Below, in pieces: positions 1-7,491 of a stretch of DNA of 64,000 nucleotides. Both the position numbers and the translations under genes were made by a program. This stretch comes from Streptomyces sp. CB02400 (GTDB taxonomy: Bacteria > Actinomycetota > Actinomycetes > Streptomycetales > Streptomycetaceae). A model generated the notes under the pieces. The model made no database searches. It saw nothing but the letters and a program-made list of their open reading frames with translations, and had not been told where the DNA came from. The DNA is taken from contig NZ_LIWB01000007.1 in the NCBI RefSeq assembly GCF_001905725.1, forward strand, positions 310,001 through 374,000. The letters are read 5' to 3'. The number at the start of each line of letters is the position of its first letter. The first letter of the stretch is position 1.

Positions 1-817
1 GCACCAGTCCGGGTGAGTACCGGCCGTGGTCACGGTCGTACGCGGGGAACCACCAGGAGAGCACGGTGGCCGAGCGCAGGCCGAAGTGGGCGGCCACGGG
101 GCGGCCGTCGGCGTACAGCACGGAGAGCAGTCCGCGGCACCCGGGATCGTCGCCGTGCGCCAGCAGGTCCACCAGCCGGGTGATCCACTGCTGGGCGAAC
201 CGGTCCCGGCGGCCCGTCCGCCGGTACTGGGCGGATTTCCAGCGCATCAGCGCCCGTAACGCCTCGGGGTCCCGGGCGTCGTACACGAACCGCACCTCGC
301 CGACCTGCCGGGCGAGCCTGCGTTCCTTGGCCAGGGTCTGCTTGAGGAAATGGGGGGAACGGGCGCGCAGCCCGTCGGTGTAGTGCTCGTATCCCCGGTC
401 GAGGTCGACGACCGGGCTCGCGAGTTCCTCGACGGCGTGCGGTACGAAGAGGTGCTGACCGGCCTCCAGGTTGTCGAACTCCCACGAGGAGAGCGCGCAG
501 GCCGCGAGCAGGGCGCGCGGGTCGAGCCGGAGGCCGGGGCGCAGGACGGCGCCCTGGCTGTCCGACACCCCGAGCCCGATGGCCCGGCCCCGGCCCAGTG
601 GCCCCTTCTCGTACGGGAGGAATCCGACGGGTGTCCCGTCGTCCTGTAATACGGCCACCCTGGCGCCGGGCCTGACCTGTCCGACGGCCGTGGTGAACGC
701 CGGGTCGAGAAACGGGTTCTCCGGTGCGCCGGACTCGGCGCGCAGGTCTCTCCACGTCTTGTGCTCGCTCGGCCCGAGTTCGTCGGGCCGCACCACGAGA
801 ACGCGCTTTCCGTACAT
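1..817 (-). CDS. CelD/BcsL-type GNAT-fold acyltransferase (3' end outside window)
   Basis: The gene reads leftward from ATG at 817 with a perfect AGGAGG site at 825-830, and runs off the window after 272 codons, so the C-terminus is missing. The N-terminus MYGKRVLVVRPDELGPSE, the stretch HFLKQTLAKERRL and the later GRPVAAHFGLRS and SWWFPAYD resemble the CelD/BcsL (Acetyltransf_6) family. These are cytoplasmic GNAT-fold enzymes thought to acylate polysaccharides or envelope precursors; the substrate is unknown. Two in-frame TTA leucine codons (complement of 257-259 and 647-649) make translation a candidate for bldA tRNA dependence. The fold is shared with Fem-type aminoacyl ligases, but no Fem-specific feature is visible. 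Confidence 0.75.
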   Translation of the reverse strand, partial: MYGKRVLVVRPDELGPSEHKTWRDLRAESGAPENPFLDPAFTTAVGQVRPGARVAVLQDDGTPVGFLPYEKGPLGRGRAIGLGVSDSQGAVLRPGLRLDPRALLAACALSSWEFDNLEAGQHLFVPHAVEELASPVVDLDRGYEHYTDGLRARSPHFLKQTLAKERRLARQVGEVRFVYDARDPEALRALMRWKSAQYRRTGRRDRFAQQWITRLVDLLAHGDDPGCRGLLSVLYADGRPVAAHFGLRSATVLSWWFPAYDRDHGRYSPGLV

Positions 818-949
818 GTGTGTGCCTCCTGTGTCGTCACGGTCTCCGGGACACGAGAAGGCCTGCTCGTCACCGTGGACCGGCTCGGGGAGCACGCGGC
901 GGGCGGTACCCGGCCGCACGGCGCAGGCCTTGGGCGCTACCGCGGTCGC

Positions 950-1336
950 TCAGCAGCGGAATGTCTGCAGGCCGGCGGCGCTGGGGGCCGGACCGACCGG
1001 GCCCCGGCCCGGTGGCGGCCCCACCGGGTACGGCCGGGGAGCGGGTCCTCGCTGCGCGCCGGCCGTCGGGTGGGCGGGGCCGGCCGCTCCGTCCGCCCCC
1101 GAGGCCCTCGGCGGGCGGGCGAGGGGCCGGTGGAGCGAGGCGTCGCCCTCGCCGGGTAAGGGCTTGCCGACGGCCTCGGGCATGTCGACGGCCCCGGGAA
1201 CCGCCTCGGCCGAACCGTGCTGCTGTGCGGCGGGATGCGCCGTGGCGGGCCGGTCCGCCGCCGGCGCCGGGGAGCACAGGGTCCAGAGCAGCGCCGAGGC
1301 CAGCAGTACGACTGCCGTCGCCCATCGAGACCGCAC
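950..1336 (-). CDS. Putative secreted Pro/Ala-rich protein
   Basis: GTG start at 1336 follows a GAAGGGG ribosome binding site six to seven bases upstream. The first 27 residues form a convincing Sec signal peptide: RSRW, then AVVLLASALLWTLC, then SPAPAA. The remaining 100 residues are rich in Pro, Gly, Ala and Arg with no domain I recognise. One in-frame TTA codon (complement of 1157-1159) is present, as in the neighbouring acyltransferase gene. Low complexity makes the C-terminal half uncertain; the signal peptide plus good ribosome binding site are the reasons for accepting it. Confidence 0.45.
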   Translation of the reverse strand: MRSRWATAVVLLASALLWTLCSPAPAADRPATAHPAAQQHGSAEAVPGAVDMPEAVGKPLPGEGDASLHRPLARPPRASGADGAAGPAHPTAGAQRGPAPRPYPVGPPPGRGPVGPAPSAAGLQTFRC

Positions 1337-1665
1337 CGGTCACCCCTTCGGCATGCGTCCGGCGGGGGTGGGTACACCGGGTCGGCGCCGGGCGGGCCCC
1401 CCACGCATGTGCGCCCGGCACGTCATCCAGTAGCGCCGAGCGCGTCCCGCTCCGTCAAGTCCTCCGCGTCGCGAGGCGGCGCACTCGGCGCGCACCGCCC
1501 GCGGTGTCTCCCGCGGGCCCCGCCCTTCACGCCGGAGTGCGCGTCCCGGCGGACGGCGAGGGCCGCACCCGTCCATCCGTCCGTCCGGGCGGGCTCCCGC
1601 CGCCGGGATGATGTTTCGGCCGAAGCCGCGGTGTGCTCCCGGCCGGCTCCGGGCACCTGTGATCG
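1337..1665. other. Divergent intergenic region, nothing recognised
   Basis: This 329-base stretch separates the leftward secreted-protein gene from the rightward antiporter gene and must hold both promoters. I see no clear operator, hairpin or further gene. Confidence 0.4.
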
Positions 1666-2979
1666 GTGACCTCCCCTGACTACCTCTTCACCCTGCTCGG
1701 GGCCGGTGCCCTCGGCGCGGCCGTGCTGCCCCGGCTGGTGGCCCGCAGACCGCTGTCGTTGCCGCTGGTGTTCCTCGTCTGCGGAGTCGCCCTCCAGTTG
1801 CTGCCCATGCCCCTGCCCATGCCCGAGATCGATCCGGTGGCGGACCGGACGTGGGTGGAGCACGTCACCGAGATCTGTGTGGTCATCTCCCTCATGGGCG
1901 CCGGTCTCGCCCTGAACCGGCCGTTCGGCCGCCGGCGCTGGCAGGGCACCTGGCGGCAGCTGGGCGTCACCATGCCGCTGACCATCGCGGCCGTGGGCCT
2001 CCTGGCCTGGGGTCTGCTCGACTGGCCGCCGGTCGCCGCGCTGCTGCTGGCGGCCGTGCTGGCGCCGACCGATCCGGTGCTCGCCTCGGAGGTGCGGGTG
2101 GGTGCGCCCACCGACTCCGAACACGACGAGGACGAGGTGCGCTTCACGCTGACCAGCGAGGCCGGGCTGAACGACGGTCTCGCCTTCCCCTTCGTCCTGG
2201 CGGCCGTCGCGCTCGCCGCCGCGGGCGGACGTCCCACCGGTGACGGGATCGCCCACTGGGCGCTGGTCGAGGTGCTGTACAAGTGCGCGGTGGGCGTGTC
2301 CGCGGGGCTCGCCGTCGGCACGCTGCTCGGGTGGCTGTTCTTCCGGGCGGGCCGGCGGGCGATGCGGCTGTCCGAGCACCGGGAGGGGTTCGTCGCCATC
2401 GGCGCCACGTTCCTCGCCTACGGGGTGACGGAGCTGCTGCACGGCTACGGCTTCGTGGCCGTGTTCGTCACCGCCTGCCGGATCCGCAGGGCGGAGCGCG
2501 CCCACGGCTACCACAGGGTGCTGCACGATTTCGTGGAGCAGGTGGAGCGGCTGCTGACCGCCGTACTGCTGTTCCTGCTCGGTGTGTTCGTCGCACAGGG
2601 CGGTCTGGCGTCGCTGACCTGGCAGGGGGCGGTCGTGGGTCTGCTGCTGCTGTTGGCGGTCCGGCCGCTGACGGCGTGGGCCGCCCAGTTCGGTACGTCC
2701 GCCGGGCCGCGGGAGCGGGTGGTGATCGCCTTCTTCGGGATCCGCGGCATCGGCTCGCTGTTCTACCTGGCCCACGCGCTCGGCACCCCCGGGTTCGGCG
2801 TCCCGGCCGAGCGGTTGTGGGCGGTGGTGACCTTCACGGTGCTGGCGTCCGTCGTGCTGCACGGGGTGAGCGCCACCCCCGTCATCTCACGCCTCGACCG
2901 GCTGCGGGCCCACCGGGCCCGGGCGGGCAGTACGAAACCGGAGCCGGACGAGGACGAGGTGGCGGGCGAGCGCCTTTGA
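1666..2979 (+). CDS. Cation/proton antiporter, CPA1 family
   Basis: The 437-residue protein has about twelve hydrophobic helices. It carries the CPA hallmarks: VLAPTDPVLASEV (residues about 135-147) and, after an acidic loop SEHDEDEVRF, LTSEAGLNDGLAFP with the paired Asn-Asp of the ion site. These are typical of Na+(K+)/H+ exchangers in the cytoplasmic membrane used for pH or salt homeostasis. The tail EPDEDEVAGERL is hydrophilic and short, with no TrkA-type domain. Start is GTG at 1666; the ribosome binding site is weak, so the N-terminus could shift slightly. The gene stands alone, with no operon partner. Confidence 0.9.
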   Translation: MTSPDYLFTLLGAGALGAAVLPRLVARRPLSLPLVFLVCGVALQLLPMPLPMPEIDPVADRTWVEHVTEICVVISLMGAGLALNRPFGRRRWQGTWRQLGVTMPLTIAAVGLLAWGLLDWPPVAALLLAAVLAPTDPVLASEVRVGAPTDSEHDEDEVRFTLTSEAGLNDGLAFPFVLAAVALAAAGGRPTGDGIAHWALVEVLYKCAVGVSAGLAVGTLLGWLFFRAGRRAMRLSEHREGFVAIGATFLAYGVTELLHGYGFVAVFVTACRIRRAERAHGYHRVLHDFVEQVERLLTAVLLFLLGVFVAQGGLASLTWQGAVVGLLLLLAVRPLTAWAAQFGTSAGPRERVVIAFFGIRGIGSLFYLAHALGTPGFGVPAERLWAVVTFTVLASVVLHGVSATPVISRLDRLRAHRARAGSTKPEPDEDEVAGERL

Positions 2980-3080
2980 CCACCCCTCTCCTCGGAGGGG
3001 GACTCCCCCGTCTCGGGCCGCCTTCCGGAGCAGCACCCCAAAAGGCCTCGCGCCCTCGACGCCGACCGGTTCCCGGCTCC

Positions 3081-3110
3081 GGCACCCGGCACCCGGCACC
3101 CGGCACCCGG
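3081..3110. repeat. 7-bp tandem repeat GGCACCC x4
   Basis: Four perfect head-to-tail copies of GGCACCC plus a partial fifth lie about 100 bases downstream of the antiporter stop codon, in a region without a confident gene. Confidence 0.8.
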
Positions 3111-3260
3111 CGCGAGGAACGGGCCGCCGCCGCCCGCCGTCCAGCCCTCGCGGACCGGGTGGCGAACCTGCTCCGGCGCTCCCGGCCCGAGGAGGCACGG
3201 CGGTTCCCGTCATCGGGACGGTCACCGCGCGGGGCCCGCACCGCCACGGACCCGAGCGCG

Positions 3261-3729
3261 ATGAACGGGCTCTCCGCGCAGTGCCGGCGCACCGTCACCG
3301 AGCTGTCCCGGCATGCCGCGAGGCGGCACGGAAAGGCCGAGCACCCGCCGGACGCGGTTCAGCGGGACGCCGGGACGACTCCGCGCGCCGCCCCGGAGGG
3401 CCCGGCGCAGAAGGCTCCCAGCGCGCCGGCCTGTACGCCGTCGGATCCGGCACGGCGGAAGGACGAGCCGGCGGAGCGTCGCGCGGAACGGCGGAGACGG
3501 TTCCCCCGCGCCCGGGAGGCGGCCCGGGCCCGGCGGGAAACAGCTCCGTGACCGACGTACGGAGCAGGAGGACGCCGATGCCTCGGTGGAGTGGGCACGC
3601 GAGCACCACCGGGTGACCGCGGACGCCCTCGCTCGGGCCGAGCGGGAGGCGGCGAAGAGCGTGCGGTGCCCCGCGTACACCGACCGTCACGCCCAAACCG
3701 TACGGGAATTGGGGCTCGCATTGGCATAG
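3261..3729 (+). pseudogene. Possible decayed coding sequence
   Basis: The 2980-3836 gap holds no intact gene, but two overlapping frames show Streptomyces-like GC3 and plausible protein text. From ATG 3261 one frame gives MNGLSAQCRRTVTELSRHA and an Arg/Glu-rich helix, ending at 3551. In another frame the text EQEDADASVEWAREHHRV continues to a stop at 3729. A single frameshift near 3550 would join them into one Arg/Glu-rich, helix-forming protein. I recognise no family. The alternative is that all of this is noncoding GC-rich sequence. Confidence 0.25.
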
Positions 3730-3771
3730 ACCTGACACCACTCGGCCCGCTACGCTCTGCTCAACTCAGGC

Positions 3772-3785
3772 TGAGAGCGCTCTCA
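3772..3785. promoter_or_regulatory. Palindromic LacI-type operator upstream of protease gene
   Basis: TGAGAGCGCTCTCA is a perfect 14-bp palindrome 51 bases upstream of the protease start. The central GAGCGCTC is the core of LacI-family operators in Streptomyces (CebR-type sites are TGGGAGCGCTCCCA). The same inner 12 bp recurs at 54320-54331 upstream of the GH64 glucanase. Confidence 0.65.
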
Positions 3786-3836
3786 CACTGCGGTTGTTCC
3801 ACCCCCACCTTGCTGGAACGACGAAGGGCACCTTCC

Positions 3837-5012
3837 ATGAGACGCACCCGACTCACGCATGCCGGCGTGGCCGCTCTGCTCATGATCGGCAGCTGGACCG
3901 CGGCCGGCACATTGCCGGCCTCGGCGCAGGACGCCCCCGACTCCCCCGCCGCCCGCGCCGCCGGCTCCGCGCCCGCCTCCGACGGTCTGCTCCAGGCGAT
4001 GCAGCGGGACTTCGGGCTGACCCGCGCCGAGGCGGAGGACCGGCTGGCCGCCGAGCGCGAGGCCACCGAGCTCGCGCCCGAGGCCCGCAAGACCGCCGGA
4101 CCGGCGTACGGCGGCGCCTGGTTCGACGCGAAGAGCGAGAAACTGACCGTGGCCGTCACCCCGGACGCCGACGCCTCGACGGTACGGTCCCTGCGCGCGT
4201 CCGGCGCGGCCGTCCGCACCGTCGAGCACAGCGCCCGGCAGCTCGACGCGGCCAAGTCCCGTATCGACCGCCTCGACGCGCCCTCGGGCGTCAGCAGCTG
4301 GGCCGTCGACCCGGCCGCCAACACGGTCGTCGTGAACGTCGTCGCCGACAAGCGCGCTGACAACGATGTCCGCTCCTTCGTGGACGAGGCCCGCGAGGCC
4401 GGCCCGGTCACCGTGCGGACCGTGGAGGCCGCGGCGGAGACCTTCGCCGCCGGGACGGTGGGCGGCGACCCGTACTACACCGGCAACGTCCGCTGCTCCA
4501 TAGGCTTCTCGGTGCACGGCGGCTTCGTCACCGCCGGGCACTGCGGCGGGGTGGGCCAGCAGGTCAGAGGCTGGGACGGCTCGTACATCGGCAACTTCCA
4601 GGGCTCCTCGTTCCCGGGCAACGACTACGCCTGGGTGAACGTGGGCAGCGGCTGGTGGACGGTGCCGGTGGTGCTCGGCTGGGGCACGGTGTCGGACCAG
4701 CTGGTGCGCGGCTCGGCGGAGGCACCGGTCGGCGCCTCGATCTGCCGCTCCGGCTCCACGACCCACTGGCACTGCGGCAGGGTCCTGGCCAAGAACGAGA
4801 CGGTCAACTACAGCCAGGGCGCGGTCCATCAGATGACGAAGACCAGCGTCTGCGCCGAACCGGGCGACTCGGGCGGCTCGTTCATCAGCGGTGACCAGGC
4901 GCAGGGCGTCACCTCCGGCGGCTGGGGCAACTGCTCCAGCGGGGGCGAGACCTGGTTCCAGCCGGTCAACGAGATCCTCAACCGCTACGGGCTGACGCTG
5001 CACACGGCCTGA
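3837..5012 (+). CDS. Streptogrisin-type secreted serine protease (S1E), prepro form
   Basis: The 391-residue preproprotein begins at ATG 3837 after a GAAGGG site (3823-3828). A Sec signal (residues 1-30, ending PASA) is followed by the alpha-lytic-type propeptide (about 45-205), which normally acts as an intramolecular foldase. The mature chymotrypsin-fold domain starts near residue 206. It shows the full triad: His235 in TAGHC, Asp263 in GNDYAWV and Ser345 in GDSGG. Cysteines 220/236, 303/313 and 339/366 fit the three disulfides of the family. There is no C-terminal chitin-binding domain. The upstream LacI-type palindrome suggests carbon-source control, and a strong hairpin follows the gene. 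Confidence 0.95.
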   Translation: MRRTRLTHAGVAALLMIGSWTAAGTLPASAQDAPDSPAARAAGSAPASDGLLQAMQRDFGLTRAEAEDRLAAEREATELAPEARKTAGPAYGGAWFDAKSEKLTVAVTPDADASTVRSLRASGAAVRTVEHSARQLDAAKSRIDRLDAPSGVSSWAVDPAANTVVVNVVADKRADNDVRSFVDEAREAGPVTVRTVEAAAETFAAGTVGGDPYYTGNVRCSIGFSVHGGFVTAGHCGGVGQQVRGWDGSYIGNFQGSSFPGNDYAWVNVGSGWWTVPVVLGWGTVSDQLVRGSAEAPVGASICRSGSTTHWHCGRVLAKNETVNYSQGAVHQMTKTSVCAEPGDSGGSFISGDQAQGVTSGGWGNCSSGGETWFQPVNEILNRYGLTLHTA

Positions 5013-5030
5013 CCGGTCACGACCAGGAGC

Positions 5031-5058
5031 GGGCCCCGCCGGGCGACCGGCGGGGCCC
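5031..5058. terminator. Hairpin terminator after protease gene
   Basis: GGGCCCCGCCGG, four bases, then CCGGCGGGGCCC form a perfect 12-bp stem 19 bases after the stop codon. No U-tract follows, as is usual in Streptomyces. Confidence 0.75.
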
Positions 5059-5090
5059 GTTCCTGTGTGCGCCCGGCACCTCCCACAAAA

Positions 5091-5135
5091 GTTACCGTGC
5101 CGTAACTTACTCGCGGGTTACCGGCGGTAAGTAAG
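5091..5135. promoter_or_regulatory. Paired inverted repeats upstream of lipase gene
   Basis: GTTACCGTGCCGTAAC (5091-5106) and TTACCGGCGGTAA (5119-5131, a 13-bp palindrome), flanked by CTTAC and GTAAG, lie 50-95 bases before the lipase start. The GTTAC/GTAAC half-sites are typical of TetR-family operators. No candidate regulator gene is adjacent, so a remote regulator is inferred. Confidence 0.5.
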
Positions 5136-5184
5136 CACTGCTAGTTTCCGGTTCACCTTCCTGGAGCAGAGCGAGGAGTGAGCC

Positions 5185-6507
5185 GTGAGCCGTATCAGCA
5201 GTGTGCTGACCACCGTGGTCGCCACGACCGCCTGTGTCTGCGTGTCCGCGCCGCCCGCCGCCGCGAGCGACCCCGTGGTGTCGCGGGGCGTCACCGTCCC
5301 CGCCTTCTACACCCCGCCCGCCGAACTGCCCGCGGGCGAGGGCGTACTGGTCCGCCACGAGCCACTGCGCCTCGGGCTGAGCCTGCCCGGCCTGGACGGC
5401 CGCACCCTGCCCGGCACCGCGACCCGCCTGATGTACACCTCCACCGACTCCAGCGGGCAGCCGGTGGCCGTCACCGGGGCCTACGTCGAGCCGTCCGCCG
5501 ACTGGAAGGGCGACGGCCCCCGTCCCCTGGTGGTCGTCGGCTCCGGAACCATGGGCCAGGGCGACCAGTGCGCGCCCTCGCTGGCCCTGCAGAACCCGCT
5601 GACCCTGACCGGGGAGACGCTGTCGGTCGGATACGACAACCTGGCCGTCTACCGGCTCCTGGCCACCGGCGCCGCCGTCGTGGTGACCGACTACGTCGGG
5701 CTCGGGGCGACCGACCGGCTGCACACCTACGTCAACCGGCTCGACCAGGGGCACGCCATGCTGGACGCGGCCCGCGCGGCCCGCTCCGTGCCGGGCGCGT
5801 CGGTCACCGCCGACTCGCGCGTGGGCCTGTACGGCTACAGCCAGGGCGGCGGGGCCAGCGCGTCCGCCGCCGAACTGCACTCCGCCTACGCACCCGAGGT
5901 GAACCTCGTCGGCACCTACGCCGGCGCGCCGCCCGCCGACCTGACGGCGGTCATGAAGGGCATCGACGGCAGCGCCCTGGCGGCCGCGCTGGGCTGGTCG
6001 ATCAACGGTTTCGCCCAGGCGGAGCCCGCGTTGAAGGAGGTCGTCGACCAGCACATCAACGCCACCGGCCGAAGCGCCCTCGACTCCATCGCCACCAGCT
6101 GCGTCGGGGACGCGATCCTCAGCCACGGCTTCACCAAGAGCACCAAGTGGACGAAGGACGGCAGCTCGCTCGCCGACATCATCGCCGGCGAGCCGGACGC
6201 CCGGGCCGTCCTCGACGAGCAGCGCATCGGCAGGCTCGAGCCCACCGGCCCGGTCCGCCTGGTCACCGGCGTCCAGGACGACATCGTGCCGCACGCACAG
6301 GCCCGTCAACTGGCCCTGGACTGGTGCCGCAAGGGCGCCGACGTCACCTACAAGGCCGTCGTGCTGCCCAACCTCGGCGACAAGATCCTCACCAACCACC
6401 TCGTGCCACTGCTCACCGACCAGGGTGACGCGGTGGAGTGGCTGACCGACCGGCTCGAGGGCGAGCCGACGCGCTCCAACTGCTGGACCATGCCGGTCCA
6501 GCCCTGA
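5185..6507 (+). CDS. Secreted lipase, secretory lipase (LIP) family
   Basis: GTG start at 5185 is preceded by GAGGAG. The 440-residue precursor has a Sec signal peptide (residues 1-28, ending AAAS). The alpha/beta hydrolase shows Ser219 in the elbow GLYGYSQGG, Asp365 or Asp366 in TGVQDDIVPH and His405 in LTNHLVPLL. Family members hydrolyse triacylglycerols or fatty esters outside the cell. Cys129 and Cys306 are candidates for a disulfide. The gene is monocistronic: a duplicated inverted repeat sits in its promoter region and a perfect 32-bp palindromic hairpin follows it. Confidence 0.88.
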   Translation: MSRISSVLTTVVATTACVCVSAPPAAASDPVVSRGVTVPAFYTPPAELPAGEGVLVRHEPLRLGLSLPGLDGRTLPGTATRLMYTSTDSSGQPVAVTGAYVEPSADWKGDGPRPLVVVGSGTMGQGDQCAPSLALQNPLTLTGETLSVGYDNLAVYRLLATGAAVVVTDYVGLGATDRLHTYVNRLDQGHAMLDAARAARSVPGASVTADSRVGLYGYSQGGGASASAAELHSAYAPEVNLVGTYAGAPPADLTAVMKGIDGSALAAALGWSINGFAQAEPALKEVVDQHINATGRSALDSIATSCVGDAILSHGFTKSTKWTKDGSSLADIIAGEPDARAVLDEQRIGRLEPTGPVRLVTGVQDDIVPHAQARQLALDWCRKGADVTYKAVVLPNLGDKILTNHLVPLLTDQGDAVEWLTDRLEGEPTRSNCWTMPVQP

Positions 6508-6524
6508 ACCACCGGCAACGCGAC

Positions 6525-6556
6525 GAGCCCCGTCCCGAAGCTTCGGGACGGGGCTC
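6525..6556. terminator. Perfect palindromic bidirectional terminator
   Basis: GAGCCCCGTCCCGAAG followed directly by its reverse complement (6541-6556) makes a 16-bp palindrome. It ends lipase transcription on the plus strand. It also lies only three bases beyond the 3' CCA end of the minus-strand tRNA-like gene, so it probably terminates both. Confidence 0.8.
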
Positions 6557-6559
6557 GGA

Positions 6560-6632
6560 TGGAGCGCCGGGCAGGCCTTGCACCTGCATCTCCCCGCAGG
6601 AAGCGGGGCGTCTTTCCTTGGACCACCAACGC
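6560..6632 (-). tRNA. tRNA-Gly(UCC)-like gene with GUGC T arm
   Basis: Read on the minus strand from 6632, the 73 nt fold into a complete cloverleaf. The acceptor GCGTTGG pairs with CCGGCGC. D stem GTC/GAC encloses CAAGGAAA with A14, G18G19 and A21 in place. The anticodon arm CCCCG-CTTCCTG-CGGGG gives anticodon UCC. The variable loop is AGAT, and the T arm is GCAGG-TGCAAGG-CCTGC. Discriminator U73 and an encoded CCA follow. T8, A15-T48, T33, T54, C56, A58 and C61 are all present, and U73, G1-C72, C2-G71, C35 and C36 match bacterial tRNA-Gly identity. Oddities are G55 instead of U, giving GUGC in place of GUUC, and U37 instead of a purine. A hairpin terminator follows at once. The glycine identity is an inference. 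Confidence 0.7.
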
Positions 6633-6699
6633 ACGGGCGGGCTCCGGAGGTTTCCGTCGCCTTGACCTGGGACAACCATAGCGGTGATCGCCCCAGTCG

Positions 6700-7257
6700 T
6701 CACGTCCGCCCCAGGAGCGCCCCGGCGGGGGCTCCCTCGAAGTTCCGCTCGACCTGCGCCTTCTCCGCCGCGCTCGGGTAGGGGTTGGTGCACGAGGTTC
6801 CGGCGCTGGCGCCCGACATCAGGCTGGAGCAGGGGCCTGGCTTGCGGTCCGGCAGACCGAGCATGTGGCCGAGTTCGTGGGCCGCGATACGGATCGTGGA
6901 GTAGCCCTGGTCCACGGCCTGGCGGCCGATGTAGACGGTGCCGTTGCCCATCGAGGTGGGGACGGAGCGGGGCCAGCCGTCATCCGCCACGATCCGCACG
7001 TCGGCGCGCTGCCCGGACGCGACCGGGCGCAGCTCGACGGTCTCGACGCTCTCGTTCCAGATCGCCGCTCCCCTCTCGACCGCGGCCTTGAACTCCGCGG
7101 CGCCGCTCGTGTCGTAGGTGACCACGTCGTCGACCACCTGACGCTGGGCCGCGCCGACGGACGCCACGGGCGCGACGGCCACGGCCGGGCCGTTCAGCAG
7201 CGGGCCGGACAACACGAGGACCGCGGCCAGGCCGCCGGTCAGCGTACGGACTCTCAT
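6700..7257 (-). CDS. Snapalysin-type secreted zinc metalloprotease (M7)
   Basis: ATG at 7257 follows AAGGAG with seven-base spacing. A Sec signal peptide covers residues 1 to about 28 (VLVLSGPLLNGPAVAVA). The catalytic segment AAHELGHMLGLPD supplies zinc ligands His127 and His131, catalytic Glu128 and third ligand Asp137, the snapalysin pattern HExxHxxGxxD. Cys143 and Cys156 probably form the conserved disulfide. At 185 residues it has the usual small-protease length with a short propeptide. Snapalysin genes usually sit divergent from a LysR regulator; here the divergent neighbour is an aldo/keto reductase, so the usual activator is missing locally. Confidence 0.92.
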   Translation of the reverse strand: MRVRTLTGGLAAVLVLSGPLLNGPAVAVAPVASVGAAQRQVVDDVVTYDTSGAAEFKAAVERGAAIWNESVETVELRPVASGQRADVRIVADDGWPRSVPTSMGNGTVYIGRQAVDQGYSTIRIAAHELGHMLGLPDRKPGPCSSLMSGASAGTSCTNPYPSAAEKAQVERNFEGAPAGALLGRT

Positions 7258-7491
7258 GGTCGATCTCCTTGTGGGGGGAGAGGCGGGCGGTCGTGCTCAT
7301 GCCGCTTCCGCTTTCGCCTGCCCGTCGGCACGGACTCCAATCCGTCGTCGCGGCCACCCGCCGATTCAGAAGCCGCACTGCTGAATTCCATGGAAGGGAT
7401 CGGTTGGACTTCCCGGTCGGGCGGGGGCACTGTGGCAAGGATCAACACCATCCCACGGGACACCCCCACTCGCATCACCGGAGAACCGCCG

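Noticed and set aside
1..817. Calling the leftmost gene a Fem-type aminoacyl ligase linked to the tRNA-like gene
   Set aside because: The sequence fits CelD/BcsL acyltransferases, lies 6 kb away and shows no Fem-specific coiled-coil arm; the link would be speculation.
6560..6632. Plus-strand reading of the tRNA-like segment as a tRNA ending CCACCA
   Set aside because: On the plus strand the acceptor stem does not pair and the D and T loops lack conserved bases; only the minus strand gives a full cloverleaf.
6865..7491. In-frame upstream extension of the aldo/keto reductase gene over the snapalysin region
   Set aside because: It overlaps a clear secreted protease on the other strand, and the ribosome binding site at 7480-7485 fixes the start at 7492.
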